Of a stretch of 64,000 bases of DNA, positions 1-7,529 are shown piece by piece. Source of the stretch: BOG-908 sp963751795 (GTDB lineage Bacteria; Pseudomonadota; Alphaproteobacteria; Acetobacterales; Acetobacteraceae); assembly GCA_963751795.1 (NCBI GenBank), contig CAVVVI010000004.1, positions 1,426,001 to 1,490,000 on the forward strand. Reading direction: 5' to 3'. The first letter of the stretch is position 1, and the number at the start of each line of letters is the position of its first letter. The notes under the pieces are model-generated. The model was given only the letters and a program-made list of their open reading frames with translations. It searched no databases and was not told where the DNA came from. Both the position numbers and the translations under genes were made by a program.

Positions 1-54
1 ATGCCGATGATCATGTCGGCGTTTCGCGCTCAGGCGCTCCCGGCCGTCGCCACA

Positions 55-86
55 GCGCGCGTCTGCGTCAGACGCTTGACGCGCGC
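55..86 (-). terminator. GC-rich hairpin after the small membrane protein gene
   Basis: A 9-bp perfect inverted repeat (GCGCGCGTC at 55-63, GACGCGCGC at 78-86) encloses a second short stem (GCGTC/GACGC at 65-75). It lies just downstream of the minus-strand gene ending at 104. No T-run follows, so a rho-independent terminator is only a guess. Confidence 0.35.
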
Positions 87-103
87 GGGTAGCCTTCGCA
101 GGT

Positions 104-355
104 TCAGGCAACAACTCCGGTGACCCGGGTAGCGGGTGCGCGCGCCGTCAGGCGGCGCGCCATGCGCCAGCACGGCTTGGCCACGCCGATCCAGAGTGCC
201 GGCACCAGCACCACGCCAAGGCCGCCGCCCAGCGGGGCCGCCATGTCGCTGGCGCCCAGCACTGCACCGTAAGCGGCACCGGCCGAGACGCCACCGGCAA
301 ATCCGATACCGACGAGTTCCAGCATCCCCAAGCGGGGTGTCCGATTCTGTGCCAT
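104..355 (-). CDS. Small hypothetical membrane protein
   Basis: An 83-residue protein with two hydrophobic stretches (about residues 12-33 and 40-58). Both are rich in Gly and Ala, which suggests two membrane helices or a glycine-zipper-like protein. The tail is basic (RMARRL). I do not recognise a family. It follows the PEP-CTERM gene on the same strand after a gap of about 65 bases and may be cotranscribed with it. The overlapping longer minus-strand frame (148-774) is judged a shadow because it runs antisense-like through the PEP-CTERM gene in a low-quality frame. The gene is moderately supported by its hydrophobic pattern only. Confidence 0.5.
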   Translation of the reverse strand: MAQNRTPRLGMLELVGIGFAGGVSAGAAYGAVLGASDMAAPLGGGLGVVLVPALWIGVAKPCWRMARRLTARAPATRVTGVVA

Positions 356-421
356 GGCACACCTGCAATCTTGAAGAGGAGTGATCCGCCGCCCACCACG
401 GGCGGCGGATCGGGACGCGTG

Positions 422-1072
422 TTAGACGGCAGCCTTATTGCGGCGGCGCGTGAACGCGAGACCGGCCAGGCCGGCACCGAGCATGGCCAGCGAAGCCGGC
501 TCGGGGATGGAACGGCCAAGCGTCGGCACGGCAACGGCGGCAAGGTTGGAATCCTGCGTGTCGTTGGTCGGGCTGCCGGGCGCGTACTTCTCGAGCTGCG
601 CGTCCTGGTCGTTGTTGAAGAGCGCGTACGGGCCCTTGTCCGTGGTGAACAGGGTGAACGTGCCGAGATTGCCCTGAGTGTTGGCCAGGCTGCTGCCCAG
701 CAGCTGAGCGCCGGTGTAGCTGGCGCGCACGTCGAAGATGTTGGCGTTGTTGTTCGGGCTCTCACCCGAAGCATAGGTGCTGATGTTCTGGTTCAGCATG
801 AACGCCCAGCTGGAGAGCGACAGGTCGCCCGTGCGGCTGGTGATGGTTGCCTGGCCGAAATCGTACACGGTGAAGAACACCGGGTTCACCTTCGGATCGA
901 GCTGCTCGTCGGCTGAAAGCGTGACGCTGTACGTGTAGTCGAAGCCGGTCTGGCCGCCGACGGTGGCGGCAACCGGGTTGCCGACCAGCGAGACGATGAT
1001 GCTGGCATTGGCCGGAGCCGCCGCCGCAGTGAAGACAAGGCCCAAAGCGGCCGCGCACATAAGATTCCGCAT
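422..1072 (-). CDS. PEP-CTERM sorting-domain protein
   Basis: A 216-residue exported protein. Residues 1-24 form a signal peptide ending near ANAS. The last ~28 residues carry the PEP-CTERM signature: the PEP motif (IPEPASLAML), a hydrophobic Gly/Ala-rich helix, then a basic RRRNK cluster. In known families this tail is recognised by an exosortase (EpsH-like), and such proteins often associate with exopolysaccharide. The middle of the protein is beta-rich and has no catalytic motif I can name. No exosortase gene is visible in this window, so the sorting enzyme must be elsewhere or the tail is used differently. The start is the ATG preceding MRNLMCAAALG. Confident about the sorting class, not about function. 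Confidence 0.85.
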   Translation of the reverse strand: MRNLMCAAALGLVFTAAAAPANASIIVSLVGNPVAATVGGQTGFDYTYSVTLSADEQLDPKVNPVFFTVYDFGQATITSRTGDLSLSSWAFMLNQNISTYASGESPNNNANIFDVRASYTGAQLLGSSLANTQGNLGTFTLFTTDKGPYALFNNDQDAQLEKYAPGSPTNDTQDSNLAAVAVPTLGRSIPEPASLAMLGAGLAGLAFTRRRNKAAV

Positions 1073-1377
1073 GTTGTTTCCCCAGCAGAGTATGACCGAA
1101 AGCTGAGTGAGTTCAGCCGCCGTAGAACGAAAATGTCGACATGCGATGGTGTGAGACCACCTGCCACATCTTCATAGGCCTGAACGCACCATTGCGAAAC
1201 TGGTGGCATATCGAAACCGGAAGCACGTTTTGTTGATCCGTGCGACTTGCCGATACTTGAAATCGGCAACTTCGGAGCGCGTTTTATACGAATCCGGACT
1301 TCATTAGTGCAATCTCGCACCAACAGACTACTTGAGGTTGCACCCGACTGCCAGGCGGACAATCGTGAGATGCGGAA
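1073..1377. other. Intergenic region upstream of the PEP-CTERM gene
   Basis: About 305 bases separate the efflux adaptor (which ends at 1378 going leftward) from the start of the PEP-CTERM gene. It should contain the PEP-CTERM promoter on the minus strand. The only structure I can point to is the inverted repeat at 1247-1269. I see no credible ORF. Confidence 0.5.
1247..1269. repeat. 8-bp inverted repeat (operator or terminator candidate)
   Basis: TTGCCGAT at 1247-1254 is mirrored by ATCGGCAA at 1262-1269 with a 7-base spacer. It sits between the adaptor stop and the PEP-CTERM start. It could be a regulator-binding dyad for the PEP-CTERM promoter or a transcription-end hairpin for the efflux operon. 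No T-run supports the latter. Confidence 0.4.
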
Positions 1378-2580
1378 CTACGGGCCGGCGGCGGCGGCTT
1401 GCGGCTTTTCGCCAGAAGTTTCGGATTTTGCCTGACGCACGTGTGATCCTTCTGTGAGGCGGGAGGCGCCGTCGGTGACGACCACCTGCCCGGCTGTAAG
1501 CCCCGAGGCGATCACCGCGGATTGCTCGTCCTGCCGGGCCACGACAACCGGGTGGCGGCTGGCCACATCCTTGTCGAGCGTGAACACGAAGGCGCCCTGC
1601 GGGCCGCGCTGCACCGCCGCTGTCGGAACGGTCACCACGTTGCGGTCCACCCGCAGCGCCAGGCGCACGTTGACGAAGGCGCCGGGCCATAGCCGCAGCG
1701 CCGGGTTGGGGAACACCGCTTTCAGCTTGATGGTGCCGGTGTTCTGATCCACCTCGTTATCGAGCACCGCCACGCGGCCGCGATCCAACACCGGGGGCGC
1801 AGCGGCGCCGTCGGCCCCGTCACCGCCATCCTGCGGCAGCGCTTCGACCACCGCGCCGCCCTCGGCACGCGCCGCCTCGATGGCGGCCACCACCTGCGGC
1901 AGCGCCTGCTGCGGCAGGGTGAACACAACGCTGATCGGGCGCAGCGTGGTCACCACCGTCAGCGGCGTAGCATCGGTGCTGTGCACCAGGTTGCCGAGAT
2001 CGACCTGGCGGATGCCGGTGCGGCCATCCACCGGGGCGGTGATGGTGGTGTAGCCCAGATTGGTGCGCGCGCTGTCGATCTGCGCCTGGTCCTGCCGCAC
2101 GATCGCCATGTCCTGCGCCACGGCGGAGCGTTGCGTGTCGGCCTGCTGCGCCGTGGTGTACTGCGTCTTGGCCAGCTTGTCGTAACGGCCCAGATCGCGT
2201 TGCGCATTGGCCAGCGTCGCTTCGTCCTGCGCCTTCTTGGCGACGGCCTGGTCGTAGGCGGCCTGGTAGGTGCGCTGGTCGATGCGCGCCAGAACGTCGC
2301 CGGCATGCACGTCCTGCCCTTCGCGAAACCGCACCTCGGTCAGCGGCCCGTCCACCATCGGGCGGATGTTGACCGTGTTGAGCGCCTGGACGGTGCCGAT
2401 GCCGTCGATGGTCAGCGGCACGTCGTCGCGGCGGGCCTGCGCAGTGGCGACCGGGATGGCGGTATCGGTGGCCACGGCCGGCGGCTTGTGGCCGCTGCGC
2501 AGCTTCACCAGGCCCACGATGGCGCCGAGCGCCACCAGGATGATGGCGGCGACGAGCAAGCCCTTGAGGAAACGCTTCAT
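1378..2580 (-). CDS. RND efflux periplasmic adaptor (MdtA/AcrA-like)
   Basis: A 400-residue membrane-fusion protein linking an inner-membrane pump to an outer-membrane channel. Residues 1-27 are a basic start plus a hydrophobic anchor. Residues ~66-101 form the first lipoyl half (VDGPLTEVRFREGQDV). They are followed by an alpha-helical hairpin (~104-172) and the second lipoyl half (TTITAPVDGRTG). The beta-barrel and membrane-proximal parts end in an Ala/Gly-rich tail. Closest in style to the MdtA subgroup. It overlaps the outer-membrane factor gene upstream by 4 bases (ATGA), so the two are translationally coupled. Usually an RND pump gene follows; here none does, and the next gene is the unrelated PEP-CTERM protein. 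The partner pump must be encoded elsewhere. Confidence 0.9.
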   Translation of the reverse strand: MKRFLKGLLVAAIILVALGAIVGLVKLRSGHKPPAVATDTAIPVATAQARRDDVPLTIDGIGTVQALNTVNIRPMVDGPLTEVRFREGQDVHAGDVLARIDQRTYQAAYDQAVAKKAQDEATLANAQRDLGRYDKLAKTQYTTAQQADTQRSAVAQDMAIVRQDQAQIDSARTNLGYTTITAPVDGRTGIRQVDLGNLVHSTDATPLTVVTTLRPISVVFTLPQQALPQVVAAIEAARAEGGAVVEALPQDGGDGADGAAAPPVLDRGRVAVLDNEVDQNTGTIKLKAVFPNPALRLWPGAFVNVRLALRVDRNVVTVPTAAVQRGPQGAFVFTLDKDVASRHPVVVARQDEQSAVIASGLTAGQVVVTDGASRLTEGSHVRQAKSETSGEKPQAAAAGP

Positions 2581-4103
2581 GACGGGGGATACACCGTGTG
2601 CGGGGGAGCGGAGAGGACGGGGCCGCTCCAGCCGCCACCCAGGGCCTTATATAAGGAAACGATCGCCTCGAACCGGGCGATGCGCACCTGCGCCAGCGTA
2701 TCCTGGTCGCCGAACAGCGTCGTCTGCGTGTTGAGCACGGTGACAATGTCGATCGTGCCGGCGCCGAGCTGGGCGCGCGCGATATCGAGCGAGCGCTGGG
2801 CGGTGCGCACGGCTTCGGCTTCCAGCCGCTCCTGCTCGGCTGCGTAGGCAGCCTGGGTCAGCGCGGTTTCGGTATCGTCGAGCGCCTGCAGCACGACGCG
2901 TGCGTAATCGGCGGCCAGCTCGCGGTAGCGGCCGCGTGCCTCGCCGAGCGTGCCGGATTTGGCGCCGTTATCGAAGATCGTCTGCGCGACCTGGCTGGCC
3001 AGGCTGGCCACCAGCGTGCCCGGGCCGCTGATCAGGCTGGAGAGCACCAGGCTGGAGAGCCCGCCGGAGGCGGTCAGCTGCAGGCTGGGGAAGAATGCGG
3101 CCACGTCCTGCCGCACCGTCTCGTTCTGGGCCAGCAGCTGCGCCTCGGCCGCCTCCACGTCGGGCCGGCGGCGCAGCAGGTCCGATGGCAGCCCGGCGGC
3201 CACTTCCGGCAGCCGCGTGGCGACCAGCGGCTTGGGATCGATGCGGATGCGCTCGGGCGGCAGCCCGACCAGGATGCCCAGCGCAATGCGCTGCTGCTCG
3301 AACAGGCTCTGCAGGCTCGGGATCTGCGCGCGGTAGCCGGCCACCAGGGCTTCCTGCTGGCTGACGTCGAGCAGGCTGGCGGTGCCGATGGTGAGCCGCG
3401 CCTGGAAGGCGGCCAGCACGTCCTGCGCCGAGCGCAGGTTGTTGCGCGCGATCGCCAGCCGGTCGCGGTAGCCGGCGGCCTGGATATACGTCGTGGCGAT
3501 CGAGCTGGAGGTGGTCAGCCATACGGTCTGCGCATCGAAACGGCTGAACTGCGCGCTGGCCAGGGCGGCCCGCAGCGCATCGAGGTTCTGCCCCCAGAAA
3601 TCGACCTGGTAGGTGGCGTTGAGCTGCGCCGTGTAGTTCCGCGTGTCGATGTAGCGGTGGTGGCTGCCGCCGGCCAGGCTGCCGAGCTGCGCAGTGCCGG
3701 CGCCCGCCGGCAGAGGCGTGCCGCCCAGCCCGCTGAACCCGCCGCTGCCCTGGATGCCGGAGCGCTGGTAGGTCTGTCCCAGCGTGCCGGTGACGCCGGG
3801 CAGCAACGGGCTGCCGGCGACGCGGGCGGCCTGGTCCGCCTCCACGATGCGGGCGGCGGCGGCGGCCACGTCGGGGCTTTGCCGCGCCGCCAGTTCGATC
3901 AGTGCGTCCAGCTCGGGGATGCCGAAGCCGCGCCACCAATCGGTGGGCGGCAGGGCGGCCTGCACCGGCGCGGCGCCGGGGCTGCTGAAGGCCGCCGGCA
4001 TGTCGAGCGCCGGCCGGTGATAGCGCGGCCCCACGCCGCAGGCGCCGAGAACCAGGACCGCGAGCAGCGCTCCGGCGCGGCGGATGGAGAACATGCGCGC
4101 CAT
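2577..4103 (-). CDS. NodT-family outer-membrane efflux lipoprotein
   Basis: A 508-residue TolC-like outer-membrane factor. The signal peptide ends in a lipobox (LVLGAC, Cys22), followed by GVGPRYHRP, typical of the NodT subgroup. Two repeated OEP halves follow, with long helices and the family motif LPSDLLRRRPDVEAAEAQL near residues 305-324. It forms the exit duct for a tripartite efflux system with the adjacent adaptor. It is first in a two-gene minus-strand operon (OMF then adaptor) and is divergent from the GntA-like gene. A start 9 bases inside (MFSIRR) is equally possible. No regulator gene accompanies it. Confidence 0.9.
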   Translation of the reverse strand: MARMFSIRRAGALLAVLVLGACGVGPRYHRPALDMPAAFSSPGAAPVQAALPPTDWWRGFGIPELDALIELAARQSPDVAAAAARIVEADQAARVAGSPLLPGVTGTLGQTYQRSGIQGSGGFSGLGGTPLPAGAGTAQLGSLAGGSHHRYIDTRNYTAQLNATYQVDFWGQNLDALRAALASAQFSRFDAQTVWLTTSSSIATTYIQAAGYRDRLAIARNNLRSAQDVLAAFQARLTIGTASLLDVSQQEALVAGYRAQIPSLQSLFEQQRIALGILVGLPPERIRIDPKPLVATRLPEVAAGLPSDLLRRRPDVEAAEAQLLAQNETVRQDVAAFFPSLQLTASGGLSSLVLSSLISGPGTLVASLASQVAQTIFDNGAKSGTLGEARGRYRELAADYARVVLQALDDTETALTQAAYAAEQERLEAEAVRTAQRSLDIARAQLGAGTIDIVTVLNTQTTLFGDQDTLAQVRIARFEAIVSLYKALGGGWSGPVLSAPPHTVYPPS

Positions 4104-4243
4104 TTACGGACGTTCGCCGCCTCACGCAATCGGGAGTTGGGTGGCTGAAGCGGCAGATGTCCGGGTGTTCACGTTTGCGCGCAGCGCCTGCGGCTTTTGC
4201 CCGCCTCACCACGTTGTCCTGTCCCCGGAGGACGCCGCCCGCC

Positions 4244-4930
4244 ATGCTGATCGAGACCTGCGATAGCGACCACAGACTGGCCCAGGATCTGCGCAGCTTC
4301 ATCGCCGCGCCGCCCTTCCCGTGCGTCGGCGCCAAGGCGGCGCTGGCCCGCGACCAGATCGCCATCGTGGTGGCACGCGATATCCGCTCGGCCTGGGACG
4401 ATCTGCGCATCTACCCGCTGCTGCTCGATTTCGTCAGCGCCTATCGCAGCGAGCCCACGCTGTTTCGCAGCTTCGCCGTGGTGTTCGAGGGGCCGCACAC
4501 GCTGAGCGAAACCGAGTTCGAAACCTGCCTGTGGGACCGCGTGCAGTCGCTGACCGACAAGGATGCCTGGCAGGGCCAGCCCTACGACGCCCGCGTCAGC
4601 GACGATCCGCATGATACCCATTTCTCGCTGAGCTTCGGCGGCGAGGCGTTCTTCATCGTCGGGCTGCATCCCCGCGCCAGCCGGCCGGCCCGCCGCTTCC
4701 AGGCGCCCTGCCTGATCTTCAACCTGCACGACCAGTTCGAGCGGCTGCGGCAGGAAGGCAGCTACGACAAGCTCCGCAGCTCGATCCTGACGCGCGACGA
4801 GAAGCTCGCCGGCTCGCAGAACCCGATGCTGGCGCGTTTCGGCGAGGTGTCCGAAGCGCGGCAATATAGCGGCCGCGCCGTCGATGCCGGCTGGGGGTGC
4901 CCGTTCACCCCACCGGCGCGCGACGCGTGA
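4244..4930 (+). CDS. YqcI/YcgG family protein, GntA-like haem N-hydroxylase
   Basis: A 228-residue soluble protein of the YqcI/YcgG family. A characterised member (GntA, guanitoxin biosynthesis) is a haem-dependent N-hydroxylase acting on a guanidino group; this substrate is unknown. Family features include the N-terminal FPCVGAKAALARDQ segment, the WDRVQSL block, and the DPHDTHFSLSFGGEAFFIVGLHPRASRPARRF region with conserved His and Arg. It ends with the typical AGWGCPF. The ATG at 4244 is chosen because a purine-rich GGAGG lies about 12 bases upstream; the longer frame from 4157 lacks this and overlaps the divergent promoter. It overlaps the DUF1989 gene by 4 bases (GTGA), so the two are coupled. 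Function inferred by family only. Confidence 0.8.
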   Translation: MLIETCDSDHRLAQDLRSFIAAPPFPCVGAKAALARDQIAIVVARDIRSAWDDLRIYPLLLDFVSAYRSEPTLFRSFAVVFEGPHTLSETEFETCLWDRVQSLTDKDAWQGQPYDARVSDDPHDTHFSLSFGGEAFFIVGLHPRASRPARRFQAPCLIFNLHDQFERLRQEGSYDKLRSSILTRDEKLAGSQNPMLARFGEVSEARQYSGRAVDAGWGCPFTPPARDA

Positions 4931-5505
4931 ACATCATCCCGCCGCGCTCCGGCACGGCGTTCCGGATGGCACGCGGCCAGAGCCTAACCGTGACCGACCC
5001 GCAGGGCGAACAGGTGGCCGACCTGCTGGCCTTCAACGCGCATGACACCGACGAGGTGATCTCGTCCGGCCGAACGCTGGATTATGCCAGCCGCATCTAC
5101 CTGACCACCGGCGACCCGCTCTACAGCAACAGAAGCCGCGTGCTGCTGCGCATTACCGAGGATACGGTGGGCCGCCACGATTTCCTGCTCACGCCCTGCT
5201 CGGCCGACACGTTCCGCATCATCTATGGAGATACCGAGCCGCACCGGGGCTGCTTCGGCAACCTGGCCGAAGCGCTCGCCGCGTTCGGCATTGGGCCCGA
5301 CCGTATCCCGGTGGCCTTCAACGTATTCATGAACGTGACCGTGGACGGCCAGAGCGGCGCGTTGGCCGTGGAGCCGCCGCGCAGCCGGGCGGGCGACCAC
5401 GTGACGTTCCTGGCCGAGGAGGACCTCATCGTCGGCCTGACCGCCTGTTCGGCGCTGCAATCGAACAATTTCGCCTTCAAGCCGATCGCCTACGAGGTGC
5501 GCTGA
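4927..5505 (+). CDS. DUF1989 (urea carboxylase-associated) family protein
   Basis: About 192 residues of the DUF1989/urea carboxylase-associated fold. The start VNIIPPRSGTAFRM, then GEQVADLLAFNA, the conserved central segment ending in DTFRIIYGD, the HRGCFGNLAEAL block with its Cys, and the NVFMNVTVDG motif all fit. Relatives occur with urea carboxylase/amidolyase or with GntA-like genes and are suspected to handle guanidine or urea derivatives. The start is the GTG at 4927, which overlaps the GntA-like stop; a GTG at 4897 would add ten residues. The gene pairing suggests a small guanidino- or urea-compound pathway, but no urea carboxylase or allophanate hydrolase is nearby. Confidence 0.8.
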   Translation: MNIIPPRSGTAFRMARGQSLTVTDPQGEQVADLLAFNAHDTDEVISSGRTLDYASRIYLTTGDPLYSNRSRVLLRITEDTVGRHDFLLTPCSADTFRIIYGDTEPHRGCFGNLAEALAAFGIGPDRIPVAFNVFMNVTVDGQSGALAVEPPRSRAGDHVTFLAEEDLIVGLTACSALQSNNFAFKPIAYEVR

Positions 5506-5546
5506 GCGTTTTCCGAACGCCGCCGCTTCGGCTAAGGGTGACAGCC

Positions 5547-6017
5547 ATGCCGCCCTTCTGGAAAACCAAGACGCTGGAACAGATGACGCAGGAGGAGTGG
5601 GAATCCCTCTGCGACGGCTGTGGCCGCTGCTGCCTGCACAAGCTGCGCGACGAGGATACCGGCGAGATCGCCTGGACCAACGTCGCCTGCCGGCTGCTGG
5701 ATACCCACACCTGCCGCTGCGGCGACTACGCACGGCGGCGGCGGCGCGTGCCCGATTGCGTGCAGCTGACGCCGGCGGCCCTGACCGACATCGACTGGCT
5801 GCCGCCCTCCTGCGCGTATCGGCGGGTGCGGGAGGGTCGTGGCCTGGCCTGGTGGCACTGGCTCGTCTCCGGCGATCCCGAGACGGTCCATACCGCCGGC
5901 GCCTCGGTGCGCGGCCGGGTGATCGACGAGCGGCGGGCTGGCGCGCTGGAGGGCCACGTGACGGACTGGCCCGGGCGGCCGCCGCGGGCGCCGGCGCGGA
6001 CGCCCGGCCAGGGCTGA
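5547..6017 (+). CDS. YcgN/UPF0260 cysteine-cluster protein
   Basis: A 156-residue protein of the YcgN (UPF0260) family. The signature cysteines are Cys22, Cys25, Cys28 and Cys29 (CDGCGRCC), then Cys48, Cys56, Cys58 and Cys71. This pattern is usual for a metal-binding (zinc or iron-sulfur) cluster. The WWHWLVSGDPETVH region and GRVIDE near the C-terminus also match the family. The role is not established. The ATG at 5547 follows AAGGGTG and is preferred over the GTG at 5538. The last ~15 residues are Pro/Arg-rich and probably not conserved. Confidence 0.85.
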   Translation: MPPFWKTKTLEQMTQEEWESLCDGCGRCCLHKLRDEDTGEIAWTNVACRLLDTHTCRCGDYARRRRRVPDCVQLTPAALTDIDWLPPSCAYRRVREGRGLAWWHWLVSGDPETVHTAGASVRGRVIDERRAGALEGHVTDWPGRPPRAPARTPGQG

Positions 6018-6083
6018 CCGCGATCGCTGGTGCGGTGCGTTAAACTCTTTGCGTGAGCCGATCGGTCCGTCTATAACGAAGAT

Positions 6084-6773
6084 GTGATCGACAGCAGCAA
6101 ACATTCGGCTTGCGTCGGCGGCAGCTTCGGCGGCCGGGCAACGCTGCGCCTCGGGCGGGCGCTGCGCAGCCGGTTCGCGCGGCATACCGGCGCCCTCGTC
6201 ACCCTCGAATTCGCCCTGCTGGCCATCCCGTTCTTCGCCTTCCTGCTGCTGATCTTCGAGGTCTCCTACGACCTGTATTGCCAGGAGGAGCTCGACACCG
6301 CGCTGCACGCCGCCGTTCGCCAGATCCAGACGGGGAACGCGCAGAACGTGTCCAACGGGGGCAGCTTCGTTTCGGGCTATCTGTGCCCGGACTCGGGCGG
6401 CCTGCTCCTCGCCTGCAACAGCCGGGTTTACGTCAAGGTCCAGAAGGTGGCGTTTAGCCCCACCCAGGATTTCTACGACGTCACCACCGGCGTGGTGCCG
6501 CTGAGCGGCGGCACGCTCGATCTGGTGGGCGGCGGCTACCTCAACACCGACGGCACCTCCACCTTCTGCAACAGCGGGCCCGGGCAGTTCCTGCTGGTCA
6601 GCGCGCTCTATGTCGGCCCCAGTTTCGTGGGCACGCTGCTGCGCAACACCTTCTCGGTGGGCTACCCCGGCGGCGGCTCGGTGCACGTCACGCTCTCGAC
6701 CACCGGCCTGGTGACCGAATCCTACGCACCCACAGCCGCGGCGGCCGGCTCCACGGTGGCCAAGCCATGCTGA
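6084..6773 (+). CDS. TadE-like pilus assembly protein (first copy)
   Basis: A 229-residue protein with one N-terminal membrane helix (about residues 38-62) preceded by basic residues, GALVTLEFALLAIPFFAFLL, the TadE/TadG-type prepilin segment with its conserved Glu. The rest is periplasmic and beta-rich with a few Cys. TadE-like minor pilins are cleaved by a prepilin peptidase and assembled by the Tad (Flp) machinery. The start is a GTG. The next gene overlaps its stop, so 6084-9233 is an operon of three pilin-like genes. No TadA ATPase or secretin is present here. Confidence 0.8.
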   Translation: MIDSSKHSACVGGSFGGRATLRLGRALRSRFARHTGALVTLEFALLAIPFFAFLLLIFEVSYDLYCQEELDTALHAAVRQIQTGNAQNVSNGGSFVSGYLCPDSGGLLLACNSRVYVKVQKVAFSPTQDFYDVTTGVVPLSGGTLDLVGGGYLNTDGTSTFCNSGPGQFLLVSALYVGPSFVGTLLRNTFSVGYPGGGSVHVTLSTTGLVTESYAPTAAAAGSTVAKPC

Positions 6774-7516
6774 CCCCCTCCAGCAGCCGGCGCGCCCGGC
6801 TGGGGCGGCGCGGCGTGGCCGCCATCGAGTTCGCGCTGGCCGCCCCGGTGCTGATGCTGCTGGTGATCGGCGTGATCGACGTCGCCCGCGGCATCATCAT
6901 GTGGGAGGAGATCTACGAGGCCTCGCGCAACATCCCCGTCTCGGCCAGCAGCCTGTCGGTGCAGGCCGACAAGACCACGCTGCTGAGCCCGACGCAGGTG
7001 CAGCAGACACTTTCCACCATCTACGCCGAAGCGCCCTGGCTGCGCGACCTCACCGAGACCAGCCCGACCAAATCGGTGACGCTCTCCTCCGTGGCGTTCG
7101 TGCCGGTCGCAGGCTGCCAGCCCTCGGCGCTGACGAATTGCTACGTGCCCTACGTCGCCTGGAGCACGTCCTACGCCGGCGGCAACGGGCAGACGGCCAA
7201 CCCTTTCCAGCAGGTCCGGCGCCCCTGCGGCGTTCTGCTGCAGAAAGGGCCCACCGACCCGATCCTCGCCGCTCAGCTCCTGCTCACCGTGCGCACGCTC
7301 GGCATCTCCGAGCCGGACCCGGTGCTGGTGGCTGACGTGCACTACCAGTATCGCCCGCTCTTCCTGAAGTTCCTGACCGGACCGTTGGATTTCTGGGCCA
7401 CGGGCTACTGGTCGGTCCGCTCGGTGGACCCGACGAAGAACCAGACGCAGCAATTCACGCAATACGTGCCGGCCGACCCGGCGGTGAACTGCACCGCCCC
7501 CCCGTTGAGCTACTGA
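6767..7516 (+). CDS. TadE-like pilus assembly protein (second copy)
   Basis: A 249-residue TadE/TadG-type protein. A basic N-terminus (RRARLGRRG) precedes VAAIEFALAAPVLMLLVIGV, a prepilin-like helix with the conserved Glu at +5 of the mature part. The periplasmic remainder is unique but contains paired Cys that could form disulfides. It overlaps the first TadE gene by 7 bases and is followed 13 bases later by the TadG/VWA gene, implying coordinated production of three pilin-like subunits. I cannot say whether the subunits form a pilus or a surface complex. Confidence 0.8.
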   Translation: MLTPSSSRRARLGRRGVAAIEFALAAPVLMLLVIGVIDVARGIIMWEEIYEASRNIPVSASSLSVQADKTTLLSPTQVQQTLSTIYAEAPWLRDLTETSPTKSVTLSSVAFVPVAGCQPSALTNCYVPYVAWSTSYAGGNGQTANPFQQVRRPCGVLLQKGPTDPILAAQLLLTVRTLGISEPDPVLVADVHYQYRPLFLKFLTGPLDFWATGYWSVRSVDPTKNQTQQFTQYVPADPAVNCTAPPLSY

Positions 7517-7529
7517 GAGGCAGGCGAGC

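Noticed and set aside
5532..6686. 384-codon minus-strand frame
   Set aside because: Overlaps both the YcgN-type and TadE genes in antisense; no motif.
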